Below are positions 16,987 to 25,022 of a DNA stretch of 64,000 nt, piece by piece. The translations under genes and the position numbers were made by a program. The stretch is taken from positions 1-64,000 of the forward strand of contig SVBZ01000012.1 in assembly GCA_015058575.1 (NCBI GenBank). Direction: 5' to 3'. The notes beneath the pieces were generated by a model. The model was given only the letters and a program-made list of their open reading frames with translations, was not told the origin of the DNA and made no database searches. The stretch is from Pseudoselenomonas ruminantium (lineage in GTDB: Bacteria; Bacillota; Negativicutes; Selenomonadales; Selenomonadaceae). Within the stretch, counting starts at the first letter, position 1. The number at the start of each line of letters is the position of its first letter.

Positions 16987-17625
16987 ATGAATTGGAACAA
17001 GAATATGGCAATGGGCGTTATGGCGGCAATCTTGCTGGGAAGTACTGCGCCGATAGCTCTGGCAGCAGAGTCTGCTCCGGCAGCCGGTACAGTACAAGAG
17101 CAGCCGGCAAAGCTTGCTTATACGTATACGAGCAAAGAGTATGGTTTTACCATTCAGTGTCCGCAGCGCCCGAATGTTATCCCAGCTAGTCTGCTCTATG
17201 AGGGCAAGAAGGGCGAAGTGCTTGTTTTTGACAACGATGGCTACAATATCAAAAATGCCTGGGTCGTCCTGATGGATGCTTTTGATGCTAAGAAGACGCC
17301 GGATTTCAATAAAATCAATGAAGAAGAAGCAAAGAAATATCTCAATGACCTGATGAACAGCAACGCGTATGAGGGCATTATGCTTGTGAATCTCAGTGCG
17401 ACGAACAAAGCTGTTTATGCGGTAACGGCGAAGGAAATCGAAGTCGATACCAACGGGGATGGCAAGTTCGATGCCAAGGCCACGGCTGATACGCAGATGG
17501 CGGTGACGTTCTTCCGTGGGGCGAAGGGTGGCTGCTATTCACTCCAGCTGATTGATAATCCGGTGCTGCGCGATAGTGCCATCAAATTGTTCCAGCAGGG
17601 TGTTGCTAGTTTCCAGGAGAAATAA
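16987..17625 (+). CDS. Secreted protein of unknown function, 212 residues
   Basis: A Sec signal peptide (about 1-27, AILLGSTAPIALAA) is followed by a small soluble domain beginning KLAYTYTSKEYGFTIQCPQ. A DTNGDGKFDAKA stretch near residue 157 resembles a calcium-binding loop (DxNGDGxxD). The YGFTIQCP opening recalls PsbP/DUF1795-like folds, but I do not assign a family. It is probably periplasmic or surface-exposed. The next gene also encodes a secreted protein, but a palindrome and probable promoter separate them. Confidence 0.8.
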   Translation: MNWNKNMAMGVMAAILLGSTAPIALAAESAPAAGTVQEQPAKLAYTYTSKEYGFTIQCPQRPNVIPASLLYEGKKGEVLVFDNDGYNIKNAWVVLMDAFDAKKTPDFNKINEEEAKKYLNDLMNSNAYEGIMLVNLSATNKAVYAVTAKEIEVDTNGDGKFDAKATADTQMAVTFFRGAKGGCYSLQLIDNPVLRDSAIKLFQQGVASFQEK

Positions 17626-17650
17626 AGCAGGATTTTCCTGTATGGTGCAG

Positions 17651-17674
17651 AATTACATATAATGTTATGTAATT
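17651..17674 (+). promoter_or_regulatory. Palindrome over a likely -10 element
   Basis: Arms AATTACATA/TATGTAATT (9 bp, perfect) flank TAATGT. A TATAAT -10 (17658-17663) lies inside it. This suggests a repressor site on the promoter of the following gene. No good -35 is visible. Confidence 0.5.
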
Positions 17675-17704
17675 GCAGCTAAGAATACATTGGGGGATTG
17701 CGGG

Positions 17705-18259
17705 ATGAAGCGTAGCAAGAAACAAGGGGCGGCCTTGGCGGCTGCCGCTTTGCTGATGGTGCAGAGCATGGGGATTGCCAGTGCCGGAATGGGCGAGGTA
17801 GATTATAGCGGGTTGCCGGGCAGGAATGCAAGGCTCCATTGGGATGCCGTCGGAACGGCACCGCAAGCCGATGCTGAAGCGGATAAAGCAGCTGCTGTGC
17901 AGGCACCAAAGGCTGTGCCTATCATCATCACGGCTGCGGACATCGATGCGCAGAAGAAGGCGGGGAAAAAAGCTACGGCAGACGTAAAGCCTTCACAGCC
18001 GGCAGTAATGCCACAGCCACCTGCGGCTCCAGCTGCGCCGGCTGTTCGCCCGCAGCCAGTTCCGGCTAAAGAGGCAGTACCGGCGGAAAATGTCGTGGAA
18101 CTGCCGCCAATCCAGGCGGTGGAAGTCAAGCTGCCGCCAGCGGCAATACCTGCTGCTAAGCAGGTGGTGGAGCTGCCACCTATCGAGAAGGTGCCAGCAG
18201 CTGTCGCGGCAAGCAAATCGCAGACCGTGGAACTGCCGCCGATCCAGCCAGTGAAATAG
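17705..18259 (+). CDS. Secreted Pro/Ala-rich protein with VELPPI repeats
   Basis: The 184-residue protein has an N-terminal signal (basic KRSKKQ, then AALAAAALLMVQSMGIASA). It has no recognisable globular domain. From about residue 95 it is proline/alanine-rich, with three copies of VELPPI and one variant, VKLPPA, spaced by 14-22 residues. A linear PPI-rich tail of this kind could span the periplasm or bind SH3-like or wall partners; this is inference. ATG 17705 was preferred to TTG 17690. A long terminator hairpin follows directly. Confidence 0.75.
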   Translation: MKRSKKQGAALAAAALLMVQSMGIASAGMGEVDYSGLPGRNARLHWDAVGTAPQADAEADKAAAVQAPKAVPIIITAADIDAQKKAGKKATADVKPSQPAVMPQPPAAPAAPAVRPQPVPAKEAVPAENVVELPPIQAVEVKLPPAAIPAAKQVVELPPIEKVPAAVAASKSQTVELPPIQPVK

Positions 18260-18261
18260 AC

Positions 18262-18309
18262 GACAAAAGACGCGCAATCAGCAAGGCAGCTGGTTGCGCG
18301 TCTTTTGTC
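18262..18309 (+). terminator. Terminator after the VELPPI-repeat gene
   Basis: A perfect 16-bp stem (GACAAAAGACGCGCAA and its complement) encloses a 16-nt loop. The stem supplies its own T-run, so it may work in both directions. Confidence 0.75.
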
Positions 18310-18325
18310 AGCAAAAAGGGCACAA

Positions 18326-18353
18326 AAAACCGCTATCTGAACAGATAGCGGTA
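18326..18353 (-). terminator. Terminator of the minus-strand tRNA-Gln
   Basis: Read on the minus strand, stem ACCGCTATCT/AGATAGCGGT with loop GTTC is followed by TTTTTTG, 11 nt after the tRNA CCA end. Confidence 0.85.
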
Positions 18354-18363
18354 AAATATACAA

Positions 18364-18439
18364 TGGCAGGGGTAGCTGGACTCGAACCAACGCATGCGGG
18401 ATTCAGAGACCCGTGCCTTACCAACTTGGCGATACCCCT
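18364..18439 (-). tRNA. tRNA-Gln (CTG)
   Basis: On the minus strand there is acceptor stem AGGGGTA/TACCCCT, discriminator G, an encoded CCA and a TTCGAGTCC T-arm. The anticodon loop is CTCTGAA, giving CTG. The anticodon stem CGGGT/TCCCG leaves a T-T mismatch next to the loop. Its own promoter and terminator flank it. Confidence 0.92.
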
Positions 18440-18477
18440 GTTAGGTTTCTGACTCAGTGAGCCATCGACATTTATAT

Positions 18478-18506
18478 ATTATATAGGGGGAGTGAGAGAT
18501 TGTCAA
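18478..18506 (-). promoter_or_regulatory. Promoter of tRNA-Gln
   Basis: On the minus strand TTGACA (18506-18501), a 17-bp spacer and TATAAT (18483-18478) form a consensus sigma-A promoter. Confidence 0.9.
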
Positions 18507-18513
18507 GGATTTT

Positions 18514-20211
18514 TTATTGATTTTTTTCGCTGCTTGCGGGCAGGGCAAAATATGGGGTCGTTTGCAGCCAGATCTCGAAGGTGCGTGGCCAGGGATAGCT
18601 GAGGTCGGCGGTCATGTCCTGCAGCATCAAGGTGAACGGTCCGTATGGAGATTGAAAGGTTACGGGCTGCCGGAAAGCGCGGGTATTTTTGTAAGTTGCC
18701 AGGTGCTCGCTCATGGCACGTTGCAGTGTGCGGTTGGCCCAACGGTAGTTGTGTTCAAGGTCAAGGTCGGCGGTGTTCGTGTAGCCGGCTTTTTGGAGGG
18801 TCTGGTTGACGAGGTCGATGTCTTCTTTTAAATAGAAATAGTCTTCGAGCAGGCGATTTTGCAGGAAGGTGAGATTAGCTGCCGTCAGGCCAATCGTTTC
18901 CGCAAGGCTGCCCGCTTGTTGGCGGGAGACTTCATAGAGGCTGGCCTGCGATAGAGCAGTGCCAATGCTGTTGCTCGTGGTATTCCAGCCAGCATAGGCG
19001 TCAAGCGCATTTATGGGATAATCACTGGCGAGCAGCAAGGGCAGGACGGTTTCTTGTGCGGTAAAATGTTTGCTGAGATCGACAAGTGCGACAGGCTGGC
19101 CTTTTTTTTGTGCTGCCTGCAGATAAGCTGTAGTTTGGGCCCGGCTGTCCATATCGTCTTCATCGCTGTTGCAGGTGGAAACCAGCAGTGTGAAGTCAGC
19201 CGCGTCAGGGGTATTGCTTTCCTGGCCACCGAGCAGGGCAATCTTTTCATGGACAGTCTCGGCAGTGCTGATGGCCATATATGGCATGACACGGTCGGGG
19301 GTGGCAGGCGAGTTGTAATGTACGAAAATGCGCGGACAGAAGCCTGCCTGGCGGTTTTTGATGCTGGCCAGCAGCGATAGGGCGATTTCATCAGCACCAT
19401 GTGTCAAAAAGACTTTGCCTGCCGGAAGGTTTTGCCTTGCGAGATATTCCTTCAATTCATTCTTTTCGATGTTGGGAATGCTGAATGGTTCGCCGTCGTC
19501 CTGACCGAGAACGAGCTGGGCAAGGATACCTTCGTGTACCAGACGGATAAGTGCTTCATTGAGCTGCTTGTTCTCGGCAAAGTGTGCGAGGTAGCGTGTC
19601 ATGCTGTCGGCGGGAATCGCCTGCTCAAGGCGTGAAAGTTCCTGCTCGTCGATGGGCAGGCCTTCGGCCTGCCGTCCTTTTAAGCGCGAGTAGGCTAATA
19701 AGTCTTTGCGTTCCTGATAGCCGTCGATGGTATCCTGGGGTGTCTGACGTGGCAGGATGCTGAAAGCGTAGAGGGGAATGCCGGGATGGGCAGCGTGGAG
19801 TTCGCGCAGATATTGGAGCAGATTGTCGATTTCTGTGGGGGATACTTCTTTTTCGCGGGCGGCCAGAAGTCCGCCGTAGAGCAGCTGGTCGATAGATAAA
19901 ATGACGGCCTGGCTGTTAGCGATGTTCTGGCTCAGCCATTGGCGCATGCCCTGTGTATCGCCAGGCTGTGAGTAATAGTCCTGTATTGTGGAAGGCGGTA
20001 CTTCGATGCGTGTGCCAGCGATGCGTCCCGCATCAATGACGAATTGGCGGCATGGCGGTCTGCCATCGAGCGGGACGAGCAGTATCGTATGGTGCAGGGG
20101 ACGCTCTGGAGTGAGAGGAACTGCTGGCTGGAATTGGCGCAGATGGTGCCAGATTCCGAGCATGAGGATAAGGATAATGAGCAAAATGATATAGCGATAA
20201 CGTTGTTTCAC
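18514..20211 (-). CDS. DUF4127 family membrane-anchored protein
   Basis: The 565-residue protein has a basic N-terminus and one membrane anchor (IILLIILILMLGIWHHL). A large extracytoplasmic domain follows, opening with ILLVPLDGRPPCRQFVIDA, the hallmark of DUF4127. Other family-like stretches are SIDQLLYGGLLAAR, FSILPRQTP and TNSIGTALSQA. The biochemical role is unknown. The gene stands alone, divergent from rsmD. A minus-strand TATAAT at 20245-20250 could be its -10. Confidence 0.88.
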   Translation of the reverse strand: MKQRYRYIILLIILILMLGIWHHLRQFQPAVPLTPERPLHHTILLVPLDGRPPCRQFVIDAGRIAGTRIEVPPSTIQDYYSQPGDTQGMRQWLSQNIANSQAVILSIDQLLYGGLLAAREKEVSPTEIDNLLQYLRELHAAHPGIPLYAFSILPRQTPQDTIDGYQERKDLLAYSRLKGRQAEGLPIDEQELSRLEQAIPADSMTRYLAHFAENKQLNEALIRLVHEGILAQLVLGQDDGEPFSIPNIEKNELKEYLARQNLPAGKVFLTHGADEIALSLLASIKNRQAGFCPRIFVHYNSPATPDRVMPYMAISTAETVHEKIALLGGQESNTPDAADFTLLVSTCNSDEDDMDSRAQTTAYLQAAQKKGQPVALVDLSKHFTAQETVLPLLLASDYPINALDAYAGWNTTSNSIGTALSQASLYEVSRQQAGSLAETIGLTAANLTFLQNRLLEDYFYLKEDIDLVNQTLQKAGYTNTADLDLEHNYRWANRTLQRAMSEHLATYKNTRAFRQPVTFQSPYGPFTLMLQDMTADLSYPWPRTFEIWLQTTPYFALPASSEKNQ

Positions 20212-20262
20212 GATAAACTCCTATGCAATAAAGATTCTTTGCATATTATACCATACGGGCAG

Positions 20263-20291
20263 TTCACTATTTGAATAAAATATGGTAAAAT
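20263..20291 (+). promoter_or_regulatory. Probable rsmD promoter
   Basis: TTCACT (20263-20268), a 17-bp spacer and TAAAAT (20286-20291). A short TTTAC/GTAAA inverted repeat follows just downstream. Confidence 0.5.
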
Positions 20292-20340
20292 AAATTTGTT
20301 TACTGTGAAGTAAATAACAGCACAGGATGGAGTGGATGAT

Positions 20341-20916
20341 ATGAGAATCATCACGGGTACGGCCCGGGGATGCCGGTTGAAGACACCGAAGGGGCAGGAC
20401 ACACGGCCCACAGCGGATCGTATCAAAGAGTCGCTGTTCAATATCCTGGGGCAGAAGGTGCTGGATCGTAAGGTATTGGATATATTCGCTGGTACGGGCA
20501 ATCTGGGACTGGAGGCGTTGTCGCGTGGGGCGAAAAGTGGTACGCTCGTGGATAAGGCCACGGCTCAGCTCATGCAGGAAAACGCACGGCTGACACGGCT
20601 GCAGGATAGGGTTACCGTGCGTGGCAGCGATGTTTTTGCCGAGCTTAGCCAGTTAGATCGCAGCCAGGCGGCGTTTGATTTGATTTTTTGTGATCCGCCT
20701 TATCATAAGGGCCTCTGGGAGCGGGCGCTCAGACAGATTGACCAGTCAACGGGAATCATGGCATATAATGGGATACTGGTCGTTGAGCATGGTGCCGATG
20801 AAAATGATATTCCAGGCCTTGAACATTTGGCTGTGGTTATGAACCGGCGGTATGGGCATACCACGCAGCTGACGATTTTTCAGTGGCGGAGGTATGTCGA
20901 GGAGGTGGAGCTGTGA
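20341..20916 (+). CDS. rsmD: 16S rRNA (guanine-966-N2)-methyltransferase RsmD
   Basis: The 191-residue protein starts MRIITGTARGCRLKTPKG and has RPTADRIKESLFNIL, the SAM-binding VLDIFAGTGNLGLEALSRGA and the catalytic FCDPPY motif. It methylates G966 of 16S rRNA in the 30S subunit. ATG 20341 gives the conserved N-terminus; a GTG 9 nt earlier is also in frame. The stop overlaps the coaD GTG start. Confidence 0.96.
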   Translation: MRIITGTARGCRLKTPKGQDTRPTADRIKESLFNILGQKVLDRKVLDIFAGTGNLGLEALSRGAKSGTLVDKATAQLMQENARLTRLQDRVTVRGSDVFAELSQLDRSQAAFDLIFCDPPYHKGLWERALRQIDQSTGIMAYNGILVVEHGADENDIPGLEHLAVVMNRRYGHTTQLTIFQWRRYVEEVEL

Positions 20917-21401
20917 CGCGGGCAGTGTGCTCCGGCAGTTTCGATCCAGTGACTAACGGGCATGTCGATGTTTTCGAGCGTGCCAGCAGGATGTTCGATG
21001 AACTGATTGTCTGCGTGTTCCAGAATGCCAGCAAAAAAGGATTCTTGCCAGTGGAACAGCGGGTAGAGCTTCTGCGTCAGGCGGTCAGCCATTTGGACAA
21101 TGTGCAGGTTATGTCTTTTTCCGGACTTATAACCGAGTTCATGCGTGCGCATGATGCACAGGTTATCGTCCGTGGCATCCGGTCAGTAAAGGACTTGGAA
21201 TATGAGGAGAATGAGGCGTATATGATTCGTCATATCGCGCCAGAAATCGATACAGTTTTTTTGTTGACGCGGCCGGATTACTCGTATGTGAGTTCATCCG
21301 GCGTCCGGGAACTGTTCCATTTCCATGGCAGTGTCCATGGACTGGTCCCCGATTGTGTTGAGCAGGCGATGATAGAGTTAAAGCAGAGAGAAAGGAAGTA
21401 A
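20913..21401 (+). CDS. coaD: Phosphopantetheine adenylyltransferase
   Basis: The 162-residue protein has the normal CoaD length. The nucleotidyltransferase motif GSFDPVTNGHVDVFERA is at residues 8-24, VRGIRSVKDLEYE is near 88, and a YSYVSSSGVRE segment corresponds to the ISSTxxR-type site. It makes dephospho-CoA, the penultimate step of CoA synthesis. The start is GTG 20913 with GGAGGTGG upstream; the rsmD-coaD pair is widespread. Confidence 0.96.
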   Translation: MTRAVCSGSFDPVTNGHVDVFERASRMFDELIVCVFQNASKKGFLPVEQRVELLRQAVSHLDNVQVMSFSGLITEFMRAHDAQVIVRGIRSVKDLEYEENEAYMIRHIAPEIDTVFLLTRPDYSYVSSSGVRELFHFHGSVHGLVPDCVEQAMIELKQRERK

Positions 21402-21408
21402 ACGGTAT

Positions 21409-22005
21409 ATGTCAGTACGCGATACCTTGGATAAACTTGAAAATATGGTGGTGGGAGCTTCACATTTCCCGTTTACGGAGAAGACCCTGATTAATGATAA
21501 CGAACTCATCCATTATGTCGATGAGCTGCGCAATGATTTGCCAAAAGAGCTCAATCGGGCCGATGAAATCATGCGCAATCGCGAACAGATTTTGGAAGAT
21601 GCGCGCAAAGAGGCTGAACAGATCAAACGCGATGCCAAAGAGTATGCAGAGCGTATTACGGATGAGAACGAAATCGTCCAGCAGGCTAAGGAAAAAGCTA
21701 AGACCATCCTGCAGCAGACGCAGCAGCAGGAGCGTGAAATCATGGAGCGTACGCAGCAGAATGCCACGCAGCTTCAGAATGATGCAGATGCCTATGCCAA
21801 TCAGGTATTTGAGCAACTGATTGCGCATGTGACGGGAACCTTCCAGGGGGTACGTCAGGCGGAACAGGGCTTGCAGCAGGCACTTAATGTCCTGCAGCAG
21901 GCAAAGGCGCAGATGAATCAGCAGGCAGCACGTCAGGCGCAGCAGGCCGCTGCGGTAACGGCAGCCTCGGCAACGCAGCTTGCCGAGCAGCAGGAAAACG
22001 AATAA
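21409..22005 (+). CDS. Coiled-coil protein of unknown function, CoaD-linked
   Basis: The 198-residue hydrophilic protein has long helical heptad stretches (about residues 45-115), resembling ATP-synthase b/V-type H-like or DivIVA-like coils. Its C-terminus is Gln/Ala-rich (QQAARQAQQAAAV). There is no signal peptide or membrane segment. It begins 7 nt after coaD, so the two are co-transcribed. It may be a scaffold protein; the function is not known. Confidence 0.8.
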   Translation: MSVRDTLDKLENMVVGASHFPFTEKTLINDNELIHYVDELRNDLPKELNRADEIMRNREQILEDARKEAEQIKRDAKEYAERITDENEIVQQAKEKAKTILQQTQQQEREIMERTQQNATQLQNDADAYANQVFEQLIAHVTGTFQGVRQAEQGLQQALNVLQQAKAQMNQQAARQAQQAAAVTAASATQLAEQQENE

Positions 22006-22011
22006 AGTGAA

Positions 22012-22056
22012 CATAAAAAAGCAGCCTTGTCCATGCGGCAAGACTGCTTTTTTATG
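22012..22056. terminator. Bidirectional terminator between converging genes
   Basis: AAAAAAGCAG pairs with CTGCTTTTTT, extended inward by CTTG/CAAG. A T-run on each strand suits both the coaD operon and the minus-strand regulator. Confidence 0.85.
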
Positions 22057-22064
22057 TTCTTATT

Positions 22065-23540
22065 TCAGCAAGACTGAGTTTGTTTGGTGCGAATCTGGGT
22101 CAAAAGCTCGTGGAGCAGCTCCCATTCGCGAGGGTTGAAAGCTGTGTGGATGGACAGAGAAAGATGTCCGGGCGGCTGGATGGGGGCTGGCAGATTGGTA
22201 ATCAACAAGTCGTAGTCAACATGTGTAGCTACAAATTGCAGATGAAAGTTATCACGGAAGCGGGAGATGATTTCTTGTTTGATTTTTTCTTCATAAATGG
22301 GTCCGTAGTCAGTAAGTAAGGCGAGATGGATGACCGGTTCGGCAGCAGCAAGGTCAAAGTATTGGCTGCAAAGCAGGATGTAATGCGGCAGCAGATAACA
22401 GGTATCGGTGAAGCAGCGGCCGCAGGGATGGGGGGCCAGTGCTTCGTAGAGTTTCTGTATATGGCAGGCAAAGCGGGGATACGTTGCCTGGTAGGTCTTG
22501 AGAAACGGATAACGTTCCAAAAGGTCGGAACTGCCACTGAGCAAGGCGCCATGAAAGTGGAGACGATGCAGCTTTTGGCGGAAGCTCGGGGCTCCCATGC
22601 CAATCCAGTTCGGGAAATAGCGGGCAAAGACGGCCATAAAGTGATCGGTGGCTGTAAGCGGCAGGCAGTCAAACCCACGGGCATCGCGGGCGGCGGCAAA
22701 CAGGCGCTGCTGCACATTGGCGCCGAATGGGAAAGCGTACAGCAGGTAAAAGACAAATTGGCATTCCGCCGTTAGAACCGGCAAGCGGAAGCGCTGGAAA
22801 AAGCGCTCGATGGCGGGCAGGCAGGCATGATACGCTTCGTTGTCAAGACCGAGCTCATCTGGCAGCGGAGATGACAGGCTATGACGCAGGCTCATGCGGT
22901 GGGCGATGATGGCGAGCCAATAGGAGAAATGTTTGCGATCGCTGATGGACATAGGGAAGTCGAGTGCGCCAAGAATGTCTTCGATGGCGTTCATGATGCG
23001 CTGGCGTGAAATGCCAGGAAAAGGCCAATCGTAGCCGCGGTAGATTTGCAGGTAAAAGTTATTGAAGAAATAACGGAGCTGCATTTCGTTGCCGGAAAGT
23101 TTCATGTCGGCTACATCGAGTATCAGGGAAAAGGCAGCGACAGCATCGCGCATTGGTGCGAGGGCACGGTACAGCGAAGCCTGGCTCAGATAGTGTGTCA
23201 GGCAGAACGATGTGGTTGTGTCTACGGTTTCGAGAAACATGGCATGGAAAAAGGAATAGGTAAGTGACTGCTGGGCAAATTGCGCATAGATGACGTGGAT
23301 ATTGAGCCACGGAGCCCGCCGCAGACGGATGCCAAGCGCGGTGTTGCGTTCGATGACAAAATCTTGCGGGCACATATCGTTCAGATGCAGTGTAAGGCTT
23401 TGCAGATATTTATGGATGGTACGCTCCGATAGCTGGAGTCCGGCTGCTAGCTCCTGGCAGGAAAAGCAGCGGTCATCGGAATCGAGCAGGCTAAGCAGTG
23501 CGTATTCTTTTTGCAAGGGTTTATCGAGAATGGGGAGCAA
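22065..23540 (-). CDS. Mga-like helix-turn-helix transcriptional regulator, divergent from larA
   Basis: The 491-residue protein has an N-terminal HTH (about 18-55: LLSLLDSDDRCFSCQELAAGLQLSERTIHKYLQSL) followed by a long mostly helical region, as in the Mga/AtxA regulator class. No clear EIIA or EIIB phosphorylation domain is visible. It is transcribed away from the lactate racemase genes, with 176 bp between the starts, so control of larA is the obvious hypothesis. The known Lactobacillus regulator LarR is a Crp/Fnr protein, so this would be a different solution. The family call is moderate and the target is inferred. Confidence 0.75.
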   Translation of the reverse strand: MLPILDKPLQKEYALLSLLDSDDRCFSCQELAAGLQLSERTIHKYLQSLTLHLNDMCPQDFVIERNTALGIRLRRAPWLNIHVIYAQFAQQSLTYSFFHAMFLETVDTTTSFCLTHYLSQASLYRALAPMRDAVAAFSLILDVADMKLSGNEMQLRYFFNNFYLQIYRGYDWPFPGISRQRIMNAIEDILGALDFPMSISDRKHFSYWLAIIAHRMSLRHSLSSPLPDELGLDNEAYHACLPAIERFFQRFRLPVLTAECQFVFYLLYAFPFGANVQQRLFAAARDARGFDCLPLTATDHFMAVFARYFPNWIGMGAPSFRQKLHRLHFHGALLSGSSDLLERYPFLKTYQATYPRFACHIQKLYEALAPHPCGRCFTDTCYLLPHYILLCSQYFDLAAAEPVIHLALLTDYGPIYEEKIKQEIISRFRDNFHLQFVATHVDYDLLITNLPAPIQPPGHLSLSIHTAFNPREWELLHELLTQIRTKQTQSC

Positions 23541-23716
23541 TGTAAATCCTTCTTTCTGGCTTCGTTTTAGTTCGCAGTTTTTGCCGTGTTTGGCGGCAGG
23601 AATTGATGCAATAGGATGGCGCGTTTGTGTTACGCTATATGCGTCTCGTGAAAGGCAATATATGTTATGGTTTATTGTACTGGAAATAGGAGGATTTGGA
23701 AAGAGAGGTTTTCAAG

Positions 23717-24988
23717 ATGAAGTTTTCTTTACCTTATGACAAGGGGACGGTGGCTGCAGAGGTGGCTGATGCGAATCTGCTGGCGGTATTGGAATCCAAG
23801 GCGGCTGGGTATAAGGCGGCTAAGGGACAGCAGGAGCTGGTCGAGGAGTCGCTGGATCATCCAATCGGCTCACCGCGTTTGGAGGAGCTGGTAAAAGGCA
23901 AGAAAAATATTACCATCATCAGCTCGGATCACACGCGGCCGGTACCGTCGCATATCACGATGCCGATTCTGCTGCGCCGTATCCGTTCGGTTGAACCGGA
24001 GGCAAATATCAGCATCCTGGTGGCGACAGGGTTCCATCGTCCGTCGACGCATGAGGAACTGGTGGCTAAATATGGCGAAGAGATTGTCAACAATGAGAAC
24101 ATTGTCATGCATGTTTCGACAGATGATGCTTCGATGGTCAAGATCGGTACACTGCCGAGCGGTGGCGAATGCATCGTGAATCGTACTGCGGTCGAGGCAG
24201 ACCTGCTGATTGCTGAGGGGTTCATTGAATCGCATTTCTTTGCTGGCTTTTCGGGCGGCCGCAAGGCTGTGCTGCCGGGGGTAGCATCGTACAAGACTAT
24301 CATGGCCAACCATTGTGGTGAGTTCATCAATTCGCATCATGCGCGCACGGGCAATCTGCTCGACAATCCCATCCATCGCGATATGGTTTATGCAGCGCGT
24401 ACTGCTGGCCTGAAATTCATCCTCAATGTCGTACTCAATGAGGATAAAGAAATCATTGGTTCGTTTGCTGGCGAGCTCGAACGCGCCCATGAGAAAGGTT
24501 GCGAGTTTGTGGCTGATTTGGCGCATGTCCCGCAGGTGCAGGCAGATATCACGGTGTCGACCAATGGCGGTTATCCGCTCGATCAGAATATCTATCAGGC
24601 CGTCAAAGGCATGACGGCGGCTGAGGCTGCCAATAAAGAAGGCGGCACTATCATCATGGTGGCCGGCTGCGCAGATGGCCATGGCGGTGAGGGATTCTAC
24701 CATAATCTGGCCGATGCCAAAACGCCGCAGGAATTCCTGCAGAAAGCAATCCATACGCCGCGGCTGGAGACGATTCCGGATCAGTGGACGTCACAGATTT
24801 TGGCGAGAATCCTTGCCCATCATCGCGTTATCATGGTATCGGATCTGGTTGAGCCGCAGCTTATTACCGATATGCATATGGAATTGGCAAAGAGCTTTGA
24901 TGAGGCCTTGCAGAAAGCTTATAGCTATGAAGGCCGCGATGCGAAGGTGGCCATTGTTCCGGATGGTTTAGCGGTTATCGTAGGTTGA
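23717..24988 (+). CDS. larA: Lactate racemase LarA (nickel-pincer enzyme)
   Basis: The 423-residue protein aligns by eye along its length with Lactobacillus plantarum LarA. The SSDHTRPVPSH motif, GFHRPS (His107), ESHFFAGFSGGRK (His173, Lys183) and MANHCGEF (His199) correspond, shifted by one, to the known catalytic and cofactor residues His108, His174, Lys184 and His200. LarA interconverts D- and L-lactate using a covalently bound nickel-pincer nucleotide. The larD-like, larB and larC genes follow. I took ATG 23717 over an upstream in-frame TTG. No clear -35/-10 was found. Confidence 0.96.
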   Translation: MKFSLPYDKGTVAAEVADANLLAVLESKAAGYKAAKGQQELVEESLDHPIGSPRLEELVKGKKNITIISSDHTRPVPSHITMPILLRRIRSVEPEANISILVATGFHRPSTHEELVAKYGEEIVNNENIVMHVSTDDASMVKIGTLPSGGECIVNRTAVEADLLIAEGFIESHFFAGFSGGRKAVLPGVASYKTIMANHCGEFINSHHARTGNLLDNPIHRDMVYAARTAGLKFILNVVLNEDKEIIGSFAGELERAHEKGCEFVADLAHVPQVQADITVSTNGGYPLDQNIYQAVKGMTAAEAANKEGGTIIMVAGCADGHGGEGFYHNLADAKTPQEFLQKAIHTPRLETIPDQWTSQILARILAHHRVIMVSDLVEPQLITDMHMELAKSFDEALQKAYSYEGRDAKVAIVPDGLAVIVG

Positions 24989-25022
24989 GAAACAAGAGAA
25001 GATAGATAGGAGAACGAAATTA

